DNA of 64,000 nt. It comes from Allodiplogaster sudhausi (lineage: Eukaryota; Nematoda; Chromadorea; Rhabditida; Diplogasteridae). Position 1 is the first letter of the stretch; every line of letters begins with the position of its first letter. A model generated the notes under the pieces. The model had not been told where the DNA came from. It worked only from the letters and a program-made list of their open reading frames with translations, and ran no database searches. The DNA is taken from assembly GCA_945643635.1 (NCBI GenBank), contig CALZFC010000280.1, forward strand, positions 77,501 through 141,500. Direction: 5' to 3'. Positions 10,201 through 24,016 of the stretch are shown piece by piece. A program made the translations under genes and the position numbers.

Positions 10201-12973
10201 TTGGTGGATGAAAGCGAATGGTGTCCTATATGAGACCCCTTTTAAGGGTATAGAATTAGACCCCCTTTTAAGGGTCTAGAATTAGACCCCTTTTATTGAT
10301 CTAGAATCAGATCTTTTTCAATTTCATAACTCTCTTTTAACGTTATTGTAGCGATACCAAGTGCATTATTTATTGTACTATTTGACAATCAATAATCTGT
10401 TATTCACTCGTAAACACCGTTTTTGCCTAATCTTCATTCCAAATCACATTCATGATGAGCAATGGGTCCTATCGACTATCAGTTCCATAAGGGATATTGT
10501 CTGCATTGCTTATAAATGCCATTTCCTCCATCCCTAATTGTTGTTTACTCTGGAATTCGCGTCTTTTTTGACAACTAATGCTAGTTATTTACTAGCACCC
10601 TCAAACCCCCGCTTACGTAATTTATATCCAGGTCGCATTCAAGAACAGTATTAGGTCCTACTGACTATCAGTTACTGAAGGAATATTATCTGCTTTGCTT
10701 TGGAATTTTTTTTTCTATCAATAATTCTCACTCCCTCTGAAATTTACGATCATGTTTTTGAAGACTTATAGTGCTAATTATTTACAAACACCCCCTCTCT
10801 TTCACTTTTTTCTTAATTTTTCAAGATCGCATTCAAGATGAGTAATTGGTTACTGACAATCAATATTGTCTCTGCTCTACTTAAAATGATTTTCCCGCTA
10901 TTGAGAAATGTAATTTACTCTGAAGTTTGTCATCTTTAATCTCTGCTTTTTGTAAATGTTTTCTCATATAACCCTCTTCTCTTGATCTCTTAAAGGAGCC
11001 CAAAACTGAATCTTGGTCTACATTCTTTGGCTTTTATAGTCCATTAAAATCGTCCATTATTTACAACTAAAATTTTGTTGAATGCATTACGAATTGGGAG
11101 TTTGGCAAGTTGCCCATTCATGTTACTGTTACTGCTCTATGCTCTGCTAACAGAATTGTTTCTCATGTGCTACGTTGTTTGATTACACACTGTTTCATTT
11201 CTCCCTTGGAGCTAGAAGAATGCTTAATTTCCCTAATCGCTGTTACAATTCTGTTGACTGTTGGATAAAATAATCCTGTTATTTTCAGTACTTTTTGTTT
11301 GCTAAACGGGTTTTGTCTGCGACTATCTTTCTTGGGGAAAACTGGCTGGGTTCGGCCAAAGGAAACCAAGGTGGAGAATAAAAAGAGAATTTGTACTTCA
11401 ACATCTGAATTCGGTTTGGCTGAGTGAGAGGACAAGATTCTTCTATTTTTGAGTTGATGAATTGGTTAAATTCCAGTTATATTACTATAATAATATAGCA
11501 ATAAAGAAAAATTTAAAAAGACGACGAAGATACACGTTTTTGTTATACGCTGATGGTGAGTTTGTACATCAGCTATAGGTATGCCGGGACCTTAAAATGA
11601 GATTAAAATATGAACGCCACCGTACCGCGCCACGTCAAACGCACGAAATATACGTTGCACTTGGGAGGTGTCTGCTCTGCTCTCGTTGGGATAGAGATTT
11701 GGTGGATCCGCTCTAGTCCTTTCTTTCTTTCTCGTGCGATTTCCCTGCAATACTCGCGATTCTTCCCAAGAAAGAGAAAGTGTCTCCGATATCTATCTTG
11801 TGCTTCTTGTTCCTTAATTTCTGTTTGCTGTCGCGGCGTGACTTTTTTGTTGTTGTTTTATCGTTGTAGCCTTTTCCGGTCTAACATGAGCTTTTTTAAA
11901 CAACAAAAAGATGAGTATCTTCTGTCATTGAACACGAGGAAATGACCTGAATTGGAAATTGGAATCGATTTGAATGTGAGAGCGAGCTTTTCGTTTTTTT
12001 TTGCAGAGAAGAGAACAACATTGTTTCCATCGGTTGTTTAAGCCGACGTGGTATTATTCTCTCTCTCTCTCATCTCTCTCTCTCTCTGTCTCTCTCTCAT
12101 CTCTCTCTCTGTGTCTCTCTCTCATCTCTCTCTCTCTCTGTGTCTCTCTCTCTCTCTTTTAACCTGATTTCGCTCATCTCTCGTGTCGCTCATTTTTCAA
12201 TGTCTTTCACGCGCGTGGTTTCAGTTGGGGCCATGATGGGAATTTGTTTTTTTTTGTTGGTTACATTTTTCTCAAAAGGGTCTCCACCTCCACGCGGGCG
12301 GATTCACTCGTCCCGTGGTGCGGAAAGAAGAACCGCGCTACAAATAGTTCATCAAGAAAAGTGGTCGGTTTAGGTGATTGCACTTCTTTTTCTCTCTGTT
12401 TGTTTCGTTTTAATGGTCATAGCAGTGAACGGATATCTTATATAAAAGCCGTTTTCTGCATCGCTTTATGTGTTTCTTGGGTGAGACACCATTACTATGG
12501 TATAGAAAAGTGATAGAAAGTGTGAATTCATATGGTTTCTTCCATAGCTTAAAAGTCGACTCTCTAGACAAATAATAATTTGCAGTACACAAATTCCCGG
12601 TTAAGAAAAAAGATAAGCGATATAGCATCGATCACATTAGGAACATTTAAAATTAATTAACTGTCTCCGTCTTTCCCTCACTCATCCTTCCTCGGTGGTT
12701 TTGGGAGTCCTCATTTTAAGAGCTATAGAGACCATTACTATCGTATAGAGATACTTGTGTTAAAGTTATAATGTTTATCTATTTATTTTAATATTTTATT
12801 AAGTAAATATAATTATTTTTTTTAAATATTGGTTTCTTTTCTTTGTAGAGCTGCTAGTGAGGCTTTTCAAGCTAGAAGAGGAAAATATTTTTTTTACATA
12901 TATGTTTATATTTTATATATATATATATTTATTTATTTATTTGTTTATTTATTTATTTATTTATTTAAGAAGC
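10201..12973. other. Intergenic region with degenerate 180-bp tandem repeats
   Basis: Directly after the BARD1-like stop come three short direct repeats containing GACCCCTTTTA (10235-10310). Three degenerate copies of a unit of about 180 bp follow (about 10385-10570, 10570-10760, 10760-10965), aligned by CATTCAAGATGAGTA..GGTCCTA.TGACTATCAGTT and an ending like TTTACTCTGAA. A CT tract lies at 12057-12158 and a TTTA tract at 12895-12967. An acceptor-like TTTGTAG at 12848 may be the trans-splice or 5'UTR acceptor of the next gene. No gene was recognised. Confidence 0.55.
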
Positions 12974-13486
12974 ATGCAGCTTCGCCGCTACGTGAGCCGG
13001 CGCTTCTCGAGCCTCCTCCAGTACGTTGTCGTCATTGGCGGGCTCTATCTACTCTTCGTGATCGCAACGAGACCAAGCAGCGATGAGAGTCTAGCGGCAC
13101 GTGTTGACGCCTTCCCTGGTGGGTTACGGTTGTATTTTTTTTATAGTTTTTATTTTATTATTATTATTTTATTATTTAATTTATTACTTTTTATTATAAT
13201 TTTTTATATTTTTATATATTAACTCTACTACAGACAGAGAAGCGAGAGAGGAAGAGAAAGAGAGAGAGAGAGTTATGCAAAGAAAAAGAAATGCACTAAT
13301 TTTTCCTTTCTGGTAATCCGAAACCTCAAAACGGAGAATGTGATACGGTAGAAATTGGGTGCATAACTACTGTGTTTGGATTTCCTTGCTTGAGCAGTAC
13401 TTGAAATATGGTCAGGCTGCTACTATAGTGCAAGTTGCTGTCTCATTTGTCTACTGATCTCATAGTCTCACTTCCTTGGATTTCTC

Positions 13487-13529
<43 letters not shown>

Positions 13530-13622
13530 TCTCTCACTATCCTCTCTCTCTCTCTCTCCTCTCTCGCTGTCTCCGCTCTCTATCTCTCTCTCTCCTCTCT
13601 CCCTGTCTCCGCTCTCTATCTC

Positions 13623-13678
<56 letters not shown>

Positions 13679-14726
13679 CTTTCCCATCCTTCACCTACTT
13701 TTCTTGAGCAGAATTGCAGGCCTCCCTGCAATTGACGTGGAAAAATAAGGGTTGGAAGACAACGCTTTTGATGAAAAGCTAACAGACACCAGTGCATAGT
13801 GGATTCTTCAATTGTGTGCTTGTCTGGGTGTCTATCTCTGTCTCTCTCTGTCTCTCTCTCTATCTCTTTCTCTATCTCTCTCTCTCTCCCTTCTTTTAAT
13901 GTCTATTTGCGCAGCTCACTGCACGTCTTTTCCGATGCTCTCCCGCTGGCGTGGCAACTACAGCTCAATTCGGATTCCTCTCTCTTTCTCTCTCTCTCCC
14001 TCTATCTCCCTCTCAATCCCACACTCAACCTCCTCTCTATCTCTCCGCTCTCTTTCACTCTAGTACCATTACTCTGCTACCAGTGCTCTGTCATAATATT
14101 TCCTGCTACGTGTCATCACTAATCCATGCACCCTTTCTTTTCCATTTCATAGTTAGCGACATTGAATTCGAAATCGTCACGCAATCTCCACCTAGAGACT
14201 GTCATTCTGATATCACGACATGGAAAAGCAATTCTTTCTCTCTGATTTGTTAAGCCCATGTTTTCCTATTTTCTAAACCAAATCAGAGCTCAGAGAATGA
14301 ACAGATCGCACTGGGGGCTTTTAGGAGAAGAACGGTTGGACATAATAATAATAATAATAATACTAGCCCCCTGTGGCATTCACTAATTACCTGGAGAATA
14401 TGAAGAGAGCAAGTTGAGAGAGGACGAGAGAGAGTGAGTGAGGGAGGAAGAGAGAGAGGAAAAGAAGAGAGAGGGAGAGAGAGAGAGAGAGAGGAAGAGA
14501 GAGAGAGAAAGTGAGAGGGGAGAGAGAAGAAGAGAGAGAGAGGAAGAGAGAGAGAGAGAGAGAGAGAGGAAAGACATCCCTATCACTTTACAGGAGAAGC
14601 TGCTCCTCTTCACCAAGAGCAGCAGCCACCAGCTGGTGGCGGCGCAGAGGACGCTGCAAAGAAGGCAGACGAGGCGAAGAGGGAAGCAGAGATTCAGCCA
14701 CAGCCGAAGAAGCGTAAGAGGAGAAC

Positions 14727-14766
<40 letters not shown>

Positions 14767-14807
14767 TCTCTCTCTCTCTTTCTCTCTCTCTCTCTTACTT
14801 TCTCTCT

Positions 14808-14847
<40 letters not shown>

Positions 14848-14957
14848 CTCTTACTTTCTCTCTCTCTCTCTTACTTTCTCTCTCTCTTACCTGCTGTCCC
14901 TCTCTCACTCTCTCTTACTTTCTTTCTCTCTCTCTCTTTCTCTAATTCTCTCACTTA

Positions 14958-14996
<39 letters not shown>

Positions 14997-16028
14997 GCAT
15001 CCTTTACTAGCGCATTTGCCTGTGCTCTGCGCGTTCTCATTTCCTCTTTATATGTTTCAAGGTTTCGCCCGAGATCGTTCGACATCCGCTTGCGCCCTTT
15101 CCGTTTTTTTCACCATTCGATTTCATTCCCCGTACATTTCGTCAATTGGTGATTGACCTAAATAGAGCAGATGGTAGTTCTATTCGTCCTCTTTTTTGGT
15201 AACAGAAAGAAGAAAGAACAAATTGTGCAACTCACTGCTCGTACTCTCTGTCTATTTCTCTCTCTCTCTCTCTCTCTCTTCCTTTTCTCTTTCTCTCTTC
15301 ATCTGAATCGCTTTCTCCTGCCTTCTCTCTCTCTCTCCTCTCTTTCCCTCTTCATCTGAATCACTATTTCTATCTCTCTTTCTCTACCTCTCTCTATCTC
15401 TTTATTTCTCTCTATCTCTTTATCTCTCTCAATCATCACCTTCCTATTGAACCATTGCCATTGTAGCATCGATTCCGGAGAACTTCAAGCGCTTCATCGG
15501 CATTCCCAAAAAAGACTGGGAGCCACATGCGGAGATTGCAGCCGATCTCAAGGTTTATTTTAATTTTATTTAATTTTAATTTTTTAATATTCATGTAATT
15601 TTTTTTTTAATATTTTAATATATATATATTTTTTTTTTGTTTCCGAAAGAAAAAAACCCTCGTCGCTTTCAGAAAACCGGCCCAGGCGAGCAAGGTAAAC
15701 CCGTCCAACTTGATGAGAAGGATGAAGTCGTTGCGAAGCAAGCTGTTGGTTTTATTTTTTCATCCCAATTTTATTAATTTAATTACTCATTAACTTGTTT
15801 AATTGATGAATTAATTTATCTATTCATTGATATGACATCGAAGTTCAAAACCGAATAATTTCTCTTCTACAGTACCACGTTAGGACAAGACAACGGAAAA
15901 AAGGATTTTAATGTATTATATCCGATCCACCTCTAAAACAAGCTTTACATTTTTATTATTGTTGAGACTTGTATTTGATGCTAACATGAGATAAGTTTCA
16001 AACCTTTAAAAAAAGTTTAATCTAATTG

Positions 16029-16073
<45 letters not shown>

Positions 16074-19000
16074 CTAAATTGCAGCTTGAACTGTACAAGG
16101 CGAATGGCTACAACGCGTACGTCTCCGATCTGATTCCGCTGAATCGATCGATCAAGGATTTGAGGTTGGAGGATGAGGAGAAAGAGAGAGAGGAATAGAG
16201 AGAGAGAGAGTGAGTGAGAGAGAGAATGGGAGTGAGAGATTGAGAGAGAGAGTGGGAGAGAGAGAGGGAGAGAAAGGAGAACGGGGGTAGCAGACGGAAA
16301 GAAAAAAAATGGAGATAAAATAGAACAGCGATTGTAAAAGTTGCCATTTATGCTTGCATCTGAGGATGAGGATTATTACTGACGGTTTATAGAACAGAAT
16401 TGACTTGTTGATGATTTGTATAAGGAAAGAATATGCATTAATGCTTACTAAATTCAGGCACAAGGACTGCATGAATATGCAATATCTCGCGAAGTTGCCT
16501 ACAGTCTCAGTCATCTTTCCATTCCATGAAGAGGTTGGATTGGATTTGGGTTTAAAAAAAAAACAATGAACTTGTATCATCTTAAAAAAATTTAAACAGT
16601 TATTTATGCACGTTTTTTCTTATTTATTCATTAAAAAAACATATTTCTTACAGCACAATTCGACCCTTCTACGTAGTGCAATGTCTGTTGTGAATCGAAG
16701 TCCGCCAGAACTTCTCAAGGTGATTGTTTTTTTTTTAAATAAATATATTTAAAAAAATATATGTAATTTGGCTACGTATTCCTTTCTGTTTTTGTGACGG
16801 AAATTGCTCAATTTTAATCATTATCGACTTTATTTTTTTTATTTTATTAAGGAGGTCATCCTGGTGGACGACTTTAGCGAGAAGCCCTTCCTGCGCAAGC
16901 CTCTGGATGACTACTGGAAGTCGGTCGGCCTTGACCACATTGTCAAGGTGGTCAGGACAAAGTTGGTTTGAAATGAAGACTAATTGTCTGATTCTAACCA
17001 TAAGACAGTTTGCCCTAGTTTACTTTTATAAAAAAATTTTAACGCTTTGCTAGCGTAACTTGCTATCTCACTTAACAAATGTATTTATTTTTTATCTAAC
17101 AAGGCAGATATTTTTGAAAATGAAAATAATTTGTTAACAGAAAACGTGAAGGACTCATTCGCGCACGTCAACTCGGTGCGGAGCAAGCGACTGGAGAGGT
17201 TATTAAATTAATGAATTAATCGATTGATTTACAATTTGTATGCTGTATATCTGTTTAATATATTTAGTTGAAGAAATATTTCTTTTAGTATTACTTTTTA
17301 TGAACTATATCTGTCCAAATTAGCACGATGAAAATGATATGAATGTTGTTATTTTTATTAAAATAAGGAAAAAAAATTTAACAATTAATTCCAGGTAATA
17401 AAAATAATTCATTCCAGGTTCTCATCTTTCTGGACGCGCACTCGGAGGCGAACTACGGATGGCTGCCACCGCTGCTGGAGCCGATCGCTAACGATTACAG
17501 GTAACTTACATTAGGCTTTAGGCCAGAGCTGAAATAGGTCTCACCCATGACAGGGTTGTAACCCCCCGGGCCGTAGGCACGGAACACTTTGTAACCCCCC
17601 GGGATGGCCTTTTTCACTTTATAACCCCCCGAATTTATCTATTTTTCACATTGTAACCCCCCGGTCCAAGTTCAGAGACACTCACTATTTCAGCACTGCT
17701 TTAGGCTCTTAAGTCCTTAAGGTTAAGTCTATCTCTAACATTAAGGTCTTAGTCTTTGGGACTGCTTATCTTACTAGGATAAATCGCTAACAATAACAGG
17801 TGACATACCGGGGGGAGGGTCTGTCTATGAAGCGCTGCCGTCAAAACCGTCAGAAAAAATCTAATTATTAAGGGTCTTTGTGGCTGAAGGACTAGACGCT
17901 AAGAAGAATAAGCTGAATGTATTGAAAATGCGAAAAAAAAAGGAACTTGACCAAGTAGATTTTGGCCTTAAAGAAGATGGAAAGATGAATGATAATAAGT
18001 TTCGCGATGGCTCCTATCATTATCTCATGCGCAGGACCGTCGTGTGCCCCTTCGTGGATGTTATCGACTGCGAGACTTATGAGATTCGGCCACAGGATGA
18101 AGGCGCTCGCGGCTCGTTTGATTGGTTAGCGAGAGAGAGAGAGCGGAGAGAGAGAGAGAAAGAGAGAGAGAGAAAGAGAGAGCGAGAGAGAGAGAGAATA
18201 GTGAGTTCACTTGATAGTTGTAAAATTATTTTTCTATTAAATTGAATCTTTCGGTTGGTACCGTAGCAACGAATAATAAAGTAAAGTTAAATATCAGAAA
18301 TGGATTTTGTTTTCCTAATCAATAATAACTATTGTTATTAGTAATAATTAATAATAATAATAATATGTTGAGGATTTTCAACTACAAGCGTCTCCCGCTG
18401 ACCAAGGAAGACCGCCTGCATCCGACTCGCCCCTTCGACAGCCCGGTCATGGCTGGCGGCTATTTTGCTATCAGCAAGGATTGGTTAGGAGGGGGGGGGG
18501 GGCATACGAGGACCCAATTGGAAAAGGAGGCGATTTGTAGACCCAATTCGAAAAAGGAGTAAAAGTGATAAAAAAAACATATATTTGCATATATAATGTT
18601 TAGAAATGGCAGCAGTGAAACGAGAAATAATGTGTTATATTTTTTATAATAGCTTTAGCTCGTAAACATTTTTTTATCGATCATGCAGACAAGTATATTT
18701 GTTTCATTTCGCAGGTTCTGGGAGCTGGGAGGTTACGATGAAGGACTGGACATTTGGGGCGGAGAGCAGTACGAACTTAGCTTCAAGGTTAGCATACTTT
18801 TATTCTCTCTTCCATAGATCATCGATCTTTTAGTTGTTTTTTTTTTACATTAAAAAAAAATTTTTTTACTAAAGAAGGAACAAAGAGCCTCATGCTTAGC
18901 GTAATAAAAAGTTTACTGACTGATATTTCGGGATCGATAATATCTCTTGTTAGCAGAAGGAGAAGAAGCTATTTCCAGGTTTGGCAATGCCACGGACGAA

Positions 19001-21296
19001 TGGTAGATGCACCGTGCTCACGTGTAGGACACATTTACAGGTTTGGAGAGGACGGAGAAAGAGCGAGAGAGAGAGAGAGAGAGATGGAAATAGCGAGAGA
19101 GAGAGCACGAAATGGAAATAGAAAGAGAGGGAGGGATAGAGATAGCTAAGAAAATAGTAGAAAAGGAGAGACACTATGCAAGAAAATGTGAATGGAAGGA
19201 AAAAAAGAAATGTAGAATTAGAAAAAAATTTCAGAATTAACAATATTGATATTGAGGGATACAAGAGGAATCTAGATGAAATGGGAAGAAGAAGGAAAAC
19301 ATTTTTTTCAGATGCAAATATATGCCGTTCAAGAATGCAGGCATGGGCGACTTTGTCTCTCGCAACTACAGACGAGTTGCAGAGGTTGGGGGGTTTTATA
19401 TTTTTAACCAATAAAATTTCCTTTTTATGAGAAATGTAAATATTAAAAAAACTCTCACCACGATAGAATGGGTTTACTAGAATATGTGTTTTTCTCCCTT
19501 TTCTATATTTATTAGTAATAATTAATTAAAATACTATTTTTATTAGTGAGTAATTAAAATACTCTCTGAACAGGTTTGGATGGACGAGTACGCGGAGATT
19601 CTGTACAAGAAGCGACAAGGCGTCCATGATGCGGATCCTGGTTAGGATTTGGTTTTTGTTTTTAGTAATTGTATTAGGGAAACAAAGTATTCTTTTTGCT
19701 ATTTAATTTAGAAATGTATTTAAAAAAGCATATATAATTATATATACATATATAATTATAAGTTAAAAAAATAATATTAATAACTAATTCACAGGCGACC
19801 TTACAAAGCAAAAGGCAGTGCGCGAGCGTCTCCAGTGCAAGAGCTTCGACTGGTTCATGAAGGAGATCGCATTCGATCAGGACAAGTATTATCCAGCGGT
19901 CGAGCCACCACCGTCAGCAAGTGGTGAGGATGAGAGAGAGAGAGAGAGAGAGAGAAGAGAGAGAGGAGAGAGAGAGAGAAGGTGAAGAGAGAGAGATGGG
20001 GAGCGAGAGAAGGGGAAGAGAGAGAGAGAGAGAGAGAGAGTGAGAGAGAGAAAGTAAGAGAGAGTGGGAGAGAGATAGGGAAAGGGTGAGAACGAGAGGT
20101 AAGGTGGTAAGCGTGGCGTGTAAAGAGTGGCGAATCATAAATCACTCTCTCCCTTGCTCAACTATCTTCAAAAGAGATAAGAAAGATACGCTTTCCCTAA
20201 CAATTAGCTTTTCTTTTTCTCCAGGTGAGCTGAAGAACGTGGGCTCCGGCCTGTGCATCGACACGCAATTTCGATCATCCGGGCAGAGATTCGGCGTCAG
20301 AAAGTGCATCAGCGACGATCCAAACGGTGGCGGAGAACAGGTAAGCAACCATACTGTGGCGCCGCAAGTACGACATGTATATAACTCTAATCATGGAGAA
20401 TTAGTTCTGTGATTATTGTAGAATTTTTTTTTACAGTATTTGATATTTTAGAAGATATACCAAATACTGTTTTAAAAATCCCTATCTCAATATTCCCCCG
20501 TCTTCATTTCAGAACATTCACCTGACTCGCTGGCATGACATTCGACCAAAGGAGCGCCAAATCTGCTTCGATGTCAGCACTTCCACGGACAAGGCTCCAG
20601 TTGTCCTCTTCAATTGGTATCTTGCAGTTCTTTTATTTTTACAGAGTTTTTTTTTCTTATTAAACTTTATTTTATTTTTTAAGGTAAAATTCCAATTTTT
20701 TAAACTTTTTTTTTTCAAAAATAATGTTTGTGAATATCACTGACAATGAATAATTTATAAAGAACATTTGGAATAATTATTTAAAAAGTTATGAATAACA
20801 GAAACCTATGGATCATTGCAGCCACTCAATGAAGGGAAATCAGCTCTTCAAGTGGAAGTTTGAAGAGGAGCAGGTCTACCATCCGGTATGTTTTGCTAGA
20901 TTGCTTCTTTATTTGTTTATTTATTTATTAATTGCTACGATCTGATACAATGTAACAAATGCCTGGTATTAGTCTTCAATATATATTTCTTTTTGCACAA
21001 TGGTATTTAACGTATTAGGTTAATCTTTATTCACTGTCATTTTCTTAACTTGAGCTTATGTGGAATATGTACAACCTATTGTGAATTAAGTGCTTGGGCT
21101 TTAGTGGATACTTAAGCTTACGCGGATTTGTTAGTGAGAATTAATGAATAATGTTTACAGGTGAGTAACATGTGCCTTACGGTGGATGTCAATGCGCCAG
21201 GCGAAGTTTTCATGCAACGTTGTGATAACGATCGGAAGGATCAGAAGTGGAAGTGGCAGGTAAGAAATATTTTCTTAATTTTTTTACTACTTAATT

Positions 21297-21346
<50 letters not shown>

Positions 21347-21495
21347 AAATTTATAAAGTTAAGATTTCCTTCATAAAAATGTAATGAAAATGTTAACGTT
21401 AAATGAGGCTCAGTTTATGTATTATTTGCCAGGTGATGGACAAGGAACTTCTCAAGGAGCGTCAAGCGCAAGAAGTGAAAGATGGAGATCCATAA
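12974..21495 (+). CDS. Polypeptide N-acetylgalactosaminyltransferase (GALNT7/10-like)
   Basis: Golgi type II enzyme that starts mucin-type O-glycosylation by transferring GalNAc from UDP-GalNAc to Ser/Thr. Exons: 12974-13118, 14594-14713, 15467-15552, 15673-15744, 16085-16164, 16458-16533, 16654-16719, 16852-16961, 17141-17198, 17418-17500, 18035-18124, 18373-18483, 18715-18787, 18979-19040, 19312-19384, 19574-19640, 19795-19923, 20225-20340, 20513-20616, 20822-20885, 21161-21259, 21433-21495; 648 residues with every phase closing. Exon 1 encodes a short basic tail and a signal anchor ([14 protein letters not shown]). A Pro/Lys-rich stem follows. The catalytic domain has [50 protein letters not shown] (DxH motif), [11 protein letters not shown] and [12 protein letters not shown]-terminal ricin-type lectin domain carries CID, CFD and CLT repeats. 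[11 protein letters not shown] and SRVGHIYR point to the GALNT7/10 branch. Confidence 0.93.
17524..17698. mobile_element. hAT-type MITE with perfect 8-bp target duplication
   Basis: A 175-bp element in a GalNAc-transferase intron. Its terminal inverted repeats are CAGAGCTGAAATAG (17524-17537) and CTATTTCAGCACTG (17685-17698), with one mismatch. It is flanked by the exact 8-bp repeat CTTTAGGC at 17516-17523 and 17699-17706. The interior holds four TAACCCCCCG-type motifs. It has no coding capacity and needs a hAT transposase from elsewhere. Confidence 0.85.
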
Positions 21496-22917
21496 AATGG
21501 GGGCCGTGATTTGGGGCAAAGAGAATATTGGAACAGTGCCAACTTTTTTTCTCTCTTCTGTTTCCTCACCAAAGATTCTGTTAAGTCTTGGCGTTATTCT
21601 CTAGGATAGATATAGCAATAATTTTGCTTGCTATCTGCTTCTTTTTATTCATTTCCATTCCTAATTGTTAGGATAGACATAAAAGTAATCTTATTTGTTA
21701 TATGCTTCTTTTTACAAGTATTTCTACTCCTAATTGCAGCCAAAAGAAACTGGGATTTCTAGCTAGGGTGTACCGTAGTGTGAGCATTGCCGTGGTCTTT
21801 GGCAGGGATATAATATATATTTATTGCCTTGTTTTTTTTAAATCCCATATTTATTCTTATTTTTTTGTTCGCCTTTGCTCTGGATCGAATCCTTTCGTTG
21901 TTGTTGTTCTTTTTAATGCGCCTATTGCACGCGTCTCAAATCTGTGATAATAAGCTTCACTTTCGCTCTCTTTCTCTGTCTCTCTCTCTCTCTCTCGCTC
22001 TCTCACCAAATAGCCAAATTCCAATTGAAAAGCCGTTATTACAGGTGTCCTTATTATACACAATAGTAGAGCTACGGTTATACAACGAATATTATTGTTA
22101 ACTCATAGGAGGTTAATTGCGGTTTTTTTTTTGCTAGACCAAATGATTTTGAACTTTAAAGGAGCTTTCCGGTCGGTTTTTTTAGAACAACCAAAAAATA
22201 TATGCCGGAGAGTAAGTTTACATATTATCCCCTCAGCAGCTCTTCAAGGTCTAAGAAGAATCCATTTTAGAACTGCTCATGTTCTTTTCTAAATAGCTTC
22301 TGGTGAACATGATGCCCAGTATGTTTGTTTTTTTTTTGCTCCATTTCCACGCCATTCGCAATATTTATTAGCTCACGCGTGTATTACTTTTGTTATTTAA
22401 TCTCTTCTGAGGATAAATGGGCAATAATTGTTCCATTCATAATTGTGGAAGACAAATCAGTGCAGCTAAGTGTTCAGTGGTGATGTAATTTGTACTAATT
22501 GAAACATACAGAAGTGTGTTATATACAGTATGCGTGAAGAGAGAGCGAGAGAGAGAGAGAAAGAATCAGAGATAGACAGAGAAACGATATGCGAGTCGAG
22601 AGGAAGAGGAATTGATAAACAGCTAGACAGTGAAGAATGAATCGCAAAGAGAGAAAAAGTCCCTTCGAAGCGGTGAGAAATAAGCTTAATTTTTTTTTTG
22701 TACAATATATTTACAAAAAAGTATGTACATGCTGCGCAAATGAGGGAATTCACCTCAGCACAGAAGAGGATATGCGAGATGTGACTGAGCGGATGGCGTA
22801 AAAGATCCACGAAGTCGTCAACCCGGAAAATTCAAGCGCCATCTGAATCGGTAGCGCCCTGCAGAGACGTCGAAGAAGCGCGTCTTGGCAATCGTGAAGG
22901 TGTGCAAATGGAAGAAG

Positions 22918-23240
22918 AAGTGTGAAGGGGAAGACGAAGTAGAGCGAGCTGCTTCGTCTTCCCCTTCACACTTCAATCTCACGTATTCGTGAGATCCACG
23001 AATGAATCTCACGAATACGTGAGATTCATTCGTGGAAGCCGCTCGCTCTGCTTCGTCTTCTTTCGCGACGACCGCGCAATGTTCGTAACATTCCTCCCGA
23101 GGGCAGCGTAACATTCGGCGCCAGTGGCGCTGCCGAGGGCAATGTTTGGGTTGGGTCGGTTGGAATCTTCTGCTCACATCAGAAGAACATCCAAAAAAAC
23201 ATTCATGCCGAGAAGTGAATGTTACGAACATTCCGTTTTG
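22918..23240. repeat. Cluster of nested perfect hairpins
   Basis: Perfect 22-nt arms at 22918-22939 and 22952-22973 enclose a 12-nt loop. A second hairpin at 22996-23035 has 18-nt arms and a 4-nt loop (CCACGAATGAATCTCACG...). A shorter palindrome, ATCTCACG..CGTGAGAT, lies at about 22975-22994. GAAGACGAAG..AGCGAGC at 22930 pairs with GCTCGCTCTGCTTCGTCTTC at 23041-23060. Further short palindromes (GCGCC..GGCGC, ATGTTACGAACAT) follow to about 23235. It could be a foldback element or a structured transcript. Confidence 0.7.
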
Positions 23241-23810
23241 TGTGTACGACTGATGAGAGCGATGCTGAGGAAATCGATGTCCAGCGGGAAATTATCTTAT
23301 GTCCCCCTGGTTTTATCGCAGCACTCGAGAGACTATAAATCACCACGAGTTCGTGGAGGTATACGGAGCGATTGAAGAGAGTTTTCCCGTCATGTCGTGA
23401 TCGCCGTCCTCCTTCAAAACTATCAAATTGAACTTTGGTCGCTTCCTCTCTATTTTTAACTTTCTATTGTCCCAAAAAGTATATCCCTACAAGACTATCT
23501 CATAGTGGAATTTCTCGTACTCTTGTATATATATATATATTTCTTTTTCTATGAGATTCTTCACTTTATCCATAACTCATTTAGTCACATTAATTATGAC
23601 TTGGTCTCTGATTAAATTGAAAAAAAAACATTTGAAGCTGTAGATGCAGGGCACAACCAGGTCTGATTGAGTGATTGAGCATAGGAGGGACAGAGAGAGA
23701 GAGAGAACGAGAAAGAGAGAGAGCGAGAGAGAGAGAGAGAAAGAGATAAAGGGAGAAAGGAGAGAACTTGTGTGGGAGGGGAAGATCCCCCCACACAAGT
23801 TCCTTAAATC

Positions 23811-24016
23811 TTCAACCTGATTGCGCGCAGATTGCGTCGATTGGAGCTTCGGCCAACTTCGGCCGCTGATGGCAGGGGAAATGAGCTAGAAAAGGCGAAA
23901 TCCAACACATCGACTTTACCTGGCACTTATTTCGAACTTGCACTTTATTAGTTATGACAAAGTTATAACAAAGGACACTTCCGATTTGTTTTTGCGATAT
24001 TTCCAGGAACATGAGT
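23811..24016 (+). repeat. Dispersed direct repeat, copy A
   Basis: Starts TTCAACCTGATTGCGCGCAG and runs through ATGAGCTAGAAAAGGCGAAAT to TTTCCAGGAACATGAGTTGA. It matches 26238-26475 in the same orientation with many substitutions and small indels. Both copies directly follow a GA tract, and together they bracket the MSP-domain gene. Confidence 0.75.

Noticed and set aside
22818..23231. 137-codon open frame (-)
   Set aside because: It lies within nested inverted repeats and has no domain or splice support.
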